62,421 nucleotides of DNA, taken from assembly GCA_036389795.1 (NCBI GenBank), contig DASVWD010000059.1:1-62421 (forward strand), in the 5' to 3' direction. Below, one piece after another: positions 59,105 to 62,421 of the stretch. This DNA is from Longimicrobium sp. GTDB lineage: Bacteria; Gemmatimonadota; Gemmatimonadetes; Longimicrobiales; Longimicrobiaceae. How positions within the stretch are numbered: the stretch's first letter is position 1; every line of letters starts with the position of its first letter. Made by a program: the position numbers and the translations under genes. The notes below the pieces were generated by a model. That model made no database searches, was not told the origin of the DNA, and was given only the letters and a program-made list of their open reading frames with translations.

Positions 59105-60625
59105 TCACCCTGCGCGCTCGCGCTCCCCCCGCTCGCCGGGCGTCTCGCCGCCGTCCTCCGGCGACAGGAAGGTGACGCTCCCGGAGAGGATCCCGCTCAG
59201 GTCCGTGAACCTGCCCTGCACGTGCATCCCGGTGCCGTCGATGGTGAACTCCCGGATGTCGTGGTCGTGCGCCGACCCACGCATCTTCAGTACCGTAAGC
59301 GCGCGCCGCATCACGCCGTAGCCCTCCACGTAGCGCAGCAGGACGATGCTGTCGGTGAGGGTGGAGATGTGCTTCTCGGTCACCGACGTCCCCCCCAGCA
59401 GCGACGCGGTGGTGGAGGTGAAGAGCCCCGCCGTCTCCTTCTGCTTGAGGAACGAGGTGAGCGAGATCACGAACTCGCGGAAGCTCCTCACGCTGGTCAC
59501 CCGCTCCAGCGCCGAGAGGGAGTCGACGGCCACGCGCTGCGGCCTGAACTCGGCGATGCGATCGCGCATCTGCACCAGGTGGTCCTCCATGGCCATGGCG
59601 TGCGGGTAGGTGTTGACCACCCTGAGCTTGCCGTCCGCCTCCATCCCCGCGAAGTCGAACCCCCAGGCGGCGGCGTTGCGGTAGAGCTGGTCGCGGCTCT
59701 CCTCGAAGGCGAAGAGCAGGCTGCGCTCGCCCGCCGCGAAGCCCGCGGCCAGGAACTGCGTGGTCAGGAGCGTCTTCCCCGTCCCGGTGGCGCCGGAGAG
59801 GAGGATGATGGAGTCGCGGAAGAAGCCCCCGCCGCACATCTCGTCCAGCTCCCGGTTCCCCGAGCCGATGCGCACGGTGGACGAGCTCTGGGTGAGGGTG
59901 ATCCCCGACAGCGGGAGCACGATCAGCCCGCGCGGGGTGATGGTGAAGGGGAACTCGCCGCGCTGGTGGGGGGCGCCGCGCACCTTGAGCAGCTCCATGG
60001 TGCGCCGCCGCCGCTCGTCGACCAGCAGGTTGCGCAGGATCACCACGTTGTCGGCCACGAACTCCTCGACGCCGTGGCGGCTGATCTCGCCGTACTCCTC
60101 GGTGCGCTCGCCGGTGAACACCAGGGTGACGCCCAGGCGCTTGAGCGAGCTGGCGATGCGGAACATCTCGGCGCGTAGGAGCGCGTGGTCCTTGAACTGG
60201 ACGAAGAGGGCGTTCAGCGAGTCGAGCGAGACGCGGGTGGCGCCCACCTTCCGCACCGCGTGCTCGATGCGCGCCAGCAGCGCCCCCAGGTCGAAGTCGC
60301 CCACCACCGTCACCGGCGCTTCGGGGTCGGGCGAGGCGTCCACGAACGCCCACAGGCCGGCGCGCTCCCAGCCGGCGATGTCCCACCCGAAGCTCGACAT
60401 GTTGCGGCGGATATCGTCCACCCGGTCCTCGAAGGTGACGAACACCCCGGGCTCGCCGCGCTCGACGCCGGCGGCCAGGAAGTGCGCGGCGAACACCGTC
60501 TTGGCGCTCCCGGCCGTCCCGGCGATCAGGGTGGCGCGGGTGCGGGGGAGCCCGCCCTGGGCGATGTGGTCGAACCCGGGGATGCCGGTCTCCAGCTTCT
60601 CGACGGCCGGTTGCGTGTCGCTCAT
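59105..60625 (-). CDS. kaiC: Circadian clock-type ATPase KaiC
   Basis: A 506-aa double RecA-like ATPase. CI domain: Walker A GTAGSAKT (36-43) with Glu66-Asp67 in FVTFED; CII: Walker A GATGTGKT (278-285) with Glu308-Glu309 in FAFEES. The CII phosphorylation region is intact: Thr416, Ser421 and Thr422 in TEKHIST, matching Thr426/Ser431/Thr432 of Synechococcus KaiC. The C-terminal tail is short and acidic (SPEDGGETPGERGERER), with no clear KaiA-binding A-loop peptide. Autokinase activity is therefore expected, a KaiA-driven rhythm is not. The ATG overlaps the kaiB stop. Confidence 0.96.
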   Translation of the reverse strand: MSDTQPAVEKLETGIPGFDHIAQGGLPRTRATLIAGTAGSAKTVFAAHFLAAGVERGEPGVFVTFEDRVDDIRRNMSSFGWDIAGWERAGLWAFVDASPDPEAPVTVVGDFDLGALLARIEHAVRKVGATRVSLDSLNALFVQFKDHALLRAEMFRIASSLKRLGVTLVFTGERTEEYGEISRHGVEEFVADNVVILRNLLVDERRRRTMELLKVRGAPHQRGEFPFTITPRGLIVLPLSGITLTQSSSTVRIGSGNRELDEMCGGGFFRDSIILLSGATGTGKTLLTTQFLAAGFAAGERSLLFAFEESRDQLYRNAAAWGFDFAGMEADGKLRVVNTYPHAMAMEDHLVQMRDRIAEFRPQRVAVDSLSALERVTSVRSFREFVISLTSFLKQKETAGLFTSTTASLLGGTSVTEKHISTLTDSIVLLRYVEGYGVMRRALTVLKMRGSAHDHDIREFTIDGTGMHVQGRFTDLSGILSGSVTFLSPEDGGETPGERGERERAG

Positions 60626-60927
60626 GGGGTGCTGCCGGGGTGCACGGACGGCCAGCCGGGGAGGAGCCCCAGGCCGGCCAGGACCTTCTCGGAGTCGGAG
60701 AGGTCGCCGGTGATCCGCCGCGGCGGGGCCGGCTCTTCCTTGACGACGGTGGGGGTGGTGAGGATCCGCTTCTCTTCGGCCGCGCCCGGCTCGCTGACCA
60801 CGTCCACCACGTCGATGGCGAAGTCGCCGCGGAGCCGCTCCTCGCAGATGCGCCGCAGGTCGGCGTACGCCTGCTGCGAGCGCGCCGTGTCGCCAGCCAC
60901 GTACAGGGTGAAGCGGAAGCGGCCCAT
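60622..60927 (-). CDS. kaiB: Clock-type protein KaiB
   Basis: About 101 aa from the ATG at 60927. Thioredoxin-like KaiB fold: FTLYVAGDTARSQQAYADLRRICEERL, DVVDVV, ILTTPTVVKEEPAPPRRITGDLSDSEKVL, matching the conserved T-P-T-L-x-K and R-R-I-I-G-D-L-S region that switches fold when it binds KaiC. The C-terminus extends a little past normal (GWPSVHPGSTP). A longer frame to 61020 adds an Arg-rich lead without a ribosome site. kaiB and kaiC overlap by 4 bases. Confidence 0.94.
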   Translation of the reverse strand: MGRFRFTLYVAGDTARSQQAYADLRRICEERLRGDFAIDVVDVVSEPGAAEEKRILTTPTVVKEEPAPPRRITGDLSDSEKVLAGLGLLPGWPSVHPGSTP

Positions 60928-61494
60928 CGCCAGTCGGTGGGGTGAAGTCGCGCGCCCCCGCGCGGGGGGCTTCCGGCCGAGCCGAAAAGGAAGAGTCGCA
61001 GGTGCGGAGGGGCGCCGCAAGGCAAACGGATGGATTTCTTCCGATCTCGTTCAAAGTTTGCATCGGGCGCGGGCCTTTTTCTCCGCGGAACCCTCCGGCG
61101 GCTGCGGGCGGTGGGGGACCGGGCGTTCGGGAATGATTTCGTGATTTCGATCACATGCTGGCGCCGCGCGGAGGCCCCCTCCCTGGCACCTGAGGCGCCT
61201 GTCCCTCCCCCGCTGCGCGGGAGAGGGACTTCCTCGCTGCGCTCGTGACGGGCGGAACGAGATCTCGCAGGGGCGAGGCATGCCTCGACCGGGCTGGCTC
61301 TGTGCGGGGCCTCGCCTTACGCGCGGATGGTCCTGGTGCAGTCCGCGCAGGCGGACCCTGTGTCGTGATAGCCCCCGGTTTCAACCGGTGGCGCGCGTGA
61401 GGCGCCACCGCTCGCGCGCTGAGCAGGGCTCAGTTATCTTGCGCCGTCCCCCTTCCCGCCAGCCGGTCCTCCCCAAACCCGACGAGGTATCCGC
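60928..61494. other. Intergenic region between kaiB and the nuclease gene
   Basis: A 567-base gap between divergent genes. It holds the CRP-like palindrome at 61140 and, at 61187-61250, a family-3-like hairpin (GTCCCTCCCCCGCTGCGCGGGAGAGGGAC). No TTGnnn-N17-TAnnnT promoter was found for kaiB; the stretch 61260-61440 shows no feature. Confidence 0.6.
61140..61155. promoter_or_regulatory. CRP/FNR-like palindrome upstream of kaiBC
   Basis: CGTGA-TTTCGA-TCACA, one mismatch from the TGTGA-N6-TCACA consensus of CRP-family regulators. It is 213 bases upstream of kaiB and 340 from the nuclease gene, far for a class I/II site. Confidence 0.35.
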
Positions 61495-62361
61495 ATGCCG
61501 TTCCCCCGCACGTGGGCGCGCGCGCGCCTGTCCCTGGCCGCGCTGGCGGCCACCCTGCCCGCCGCCTGCTCGCCCCTGCTGGCGCCCGACGCAGGGCTGG
61601 AAGCTCCCACCGAGCCGTCGCTCTACACCTACCCGAGCGCCATCTACCACAGTCACGTGGAGTTCGGCACGCCGAGGGACGCCAACACCGCGGACGACCT
61701 GCTGCTCAGCAAGCGCACGCACTACGTCTCGTACAACTGCGCGAGGGGGCGGCCGAACTGGGTGAGCTGGAACCTGAACAAGACGCACTACGGCGACGCG
61801 CCGCGCTCGACCAGCTTCTACTCGGACGCGACGCTACCGAGCGGGTGCTACCGCGTGGTCAGCTCGGACTACACGAACTCGGGGTACGACCGCGGCCACA
61901 TGGTGCGCAGCGAGGAGCGCACCTGGTCGATCGACGACAACAAGCAGACCTTCCTGATGACCAACATCGTCCCGCAGTACCACGACCTGAACGGGGGGCC
62001 GTGGGCCAGGTTCGAGCAGTACCTGCAGGACCTGGCGCAGAACCAGAACAAGGAGATCTACGTGATCGCCGGCGCCACGGGGAACCGGGGGACGCTGAAC
62101 GGGGCGGGGAAGGTGCAGATCCCCACCTACACGTACAAGATCGCGCTGATCATGCCCTACGGTCAGGGGCTGGCGAACGTCACCTCCACCAGCAGCATCA
62201 CCGTGATCGCGGTCGACATGCCGAACAACACCGGCATCCTCTCCGCGCCGTGGACCAGCTACACGACCACGGTGGACGACCTGGAGTTCTACAGCGGCTA
62301 CAACTTCCTGGACAAGCTGCCGGATTCGATCGAGAGCTACTGGGAGGCGAGGGTGTTCTGA
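61495..62361 (+). CDS. Secreted DNA/RNA non-specific endonuclease
   Basis: A 288-aa protein with a lipoprotein-like signal (LAATLPAACS, lipidated Cys25). The beta-beta-alpha-metal nuclease domain has the catalytic motif YDRGHMV (DRGH) near residue 132, then EERTWSIDDNKQTFLMTNIVPQ with the metal-binding Asn of the NUC1/Serratia nuclease family, and a C-terminal DDLEFYSGYNFL segment. Probably degrades extracellular nucleic acids for nutrition or defence. No -10/-35 pair of the local type is visible. Confidence 0.93.
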   Translation: MPFPRTWARARLSLAALAATLPAACSPLLAPDAGLEAPTEPSLYTYPSAIYHSHVEFGTPRDANTADDLLLSKRTHYVSYNCARGRPNWVSWNLNKTHYGDAPRSTSFYSDATLPSGCYRVVSSDYTNSGYDRGHMVRSEERTWSIDDNKQTFLMTNIVPQYHDLNGGPWARFEQYLQDLAQNQNKEIYVIAGATGNRGTLNGAGKVQIPTYTYKIALIMPYGQGLANVTSTSSITVIAVDMPNNTGILSAPWTSYTTTVDDLEFYSGYNFLDKLPDSIESYWEARVF

Positions 62362-62421
62362 AGTGCGTGAGTGCGTGAGTGCGTGAGTGCGAAAGTGCGT
62401 GAGTGCGAAAGTGCGAAAGTG
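62362..62421 (+). repeat. Family-4 tandem repeats at the window end
   Basis: Alternating GTGCGTGA octamers and GTGCGAAA units begin directly at the nuclease stop codon and continue past the window edge. Confidence 0.88.

Overview
The window is chromosomal DNA of a very GC-rich bacterium. Nearly every reading frame is open on both strands, codons end mostly in G or C, and GTG/TTG starts and 4-base ATGA/GTGA/TTGA gene overlaps are common. The gene set (many secreted or lipoprotein hydrolases with Sec or lipobox signals, BlaI/BlaR1 pairs, a pinensin-type leader peptide, a DUF4157 remnant, KaiBC) points to Gemmatimonadota, probably a Longimicrobium relative. That assignment is an inference; no rRNA or marker tree is available here.

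Layout. 0.2-3.4 kb (minus): histidine kinase plus QseG-like lipoprotein, then mazG. 3.4-8.2 kb (plus): alr, a lipoprotein, an outer-membrane barrel and a response-regulator/kinase hybrid, all joined by 4-base overlaps; mazG and alr diverge from a symmetric promoter that seems to give two leaderless mRNAs. 8.6-15.3 kb (plus): S41 protease, asparaginase, carboxymuconolactone-decarboxylase-like protein, obgE, dprA, an orphan ParS/Xre-type antitoxin and a small lipoprotein. 15.4-19.2 kb (minus): blaI-blaR1 and a class-C-like serine hydrolase sharing a 16-bp palindromic operator. 19.4-25.1 kb (plus): hemW, hrcA, dnaJ, prmA, a YHS metal protein and a HIT protein. 25.2-28.2 kb (minus): hicBA with an extended HicB, and an aconitase-family enzyme with the swivel domain first. 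28.5-35 kb: secreted proteins, an S9 peptidase, tRNA-Ala(UGC), a DinB protein and an erythromycin-esterase-like lipoprotein. 35-39.4 kb (plus): DUF4157 fragment, unknown 257-aa protein, zinc-ribbon/M48 peptidase cluster, a 68-aa protein with an internal repeat and an orphan lanthipeptide-like precursor. 39.4-47.1 kb: dehydrogenase, penicillin-acylase-family enzyme between two paralogous lipoproteins, and a CocE/NonD ester hydrolase. 47.4-56 kb: SDR, NTF2-like protein, M3 peptidase, a serine-hydrolase/DUF1080 fusion with a lost active site, and a LytS/LytTR pair, in a region built from duplicated promoter, signal-peptide and gene-tail pieces. 56.2-61 kb (minus): PIN toxin/HTH antitoxin and a kaiB-kaiC-kinase operon. 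61.5-62.4 kb: secreted DNA/RNA nuclease.

Between genes lie four repeat families: (1) an element of about 135 bp with nested hairpins whose stems change by compensatory substitution; (2) long hairpins built from CACGCAGAG-type units; (3) short CCCTCTCCC/GGGAGAGGG hairpins; (4) tandem 7-8-mers of GTGCGAA/GTACGGAA type, mostly just after stop codons. A recurrent promoter form, TTGnnn-N17-TAnnnT, can be read in front of about a dozen genes.

The least ordinary items are the symmetric leaderless mazG/alr promoter, the covarying repeat family, the duplicated promoter/signal-peptide cassettes around 48-54 kb with a pseudo-hydrolase, the small-peptide region at 36.8-39.3 kb, and a KaiBC clock module without KaiA. 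All coordinates and motifs were read by eye; no database search was run.
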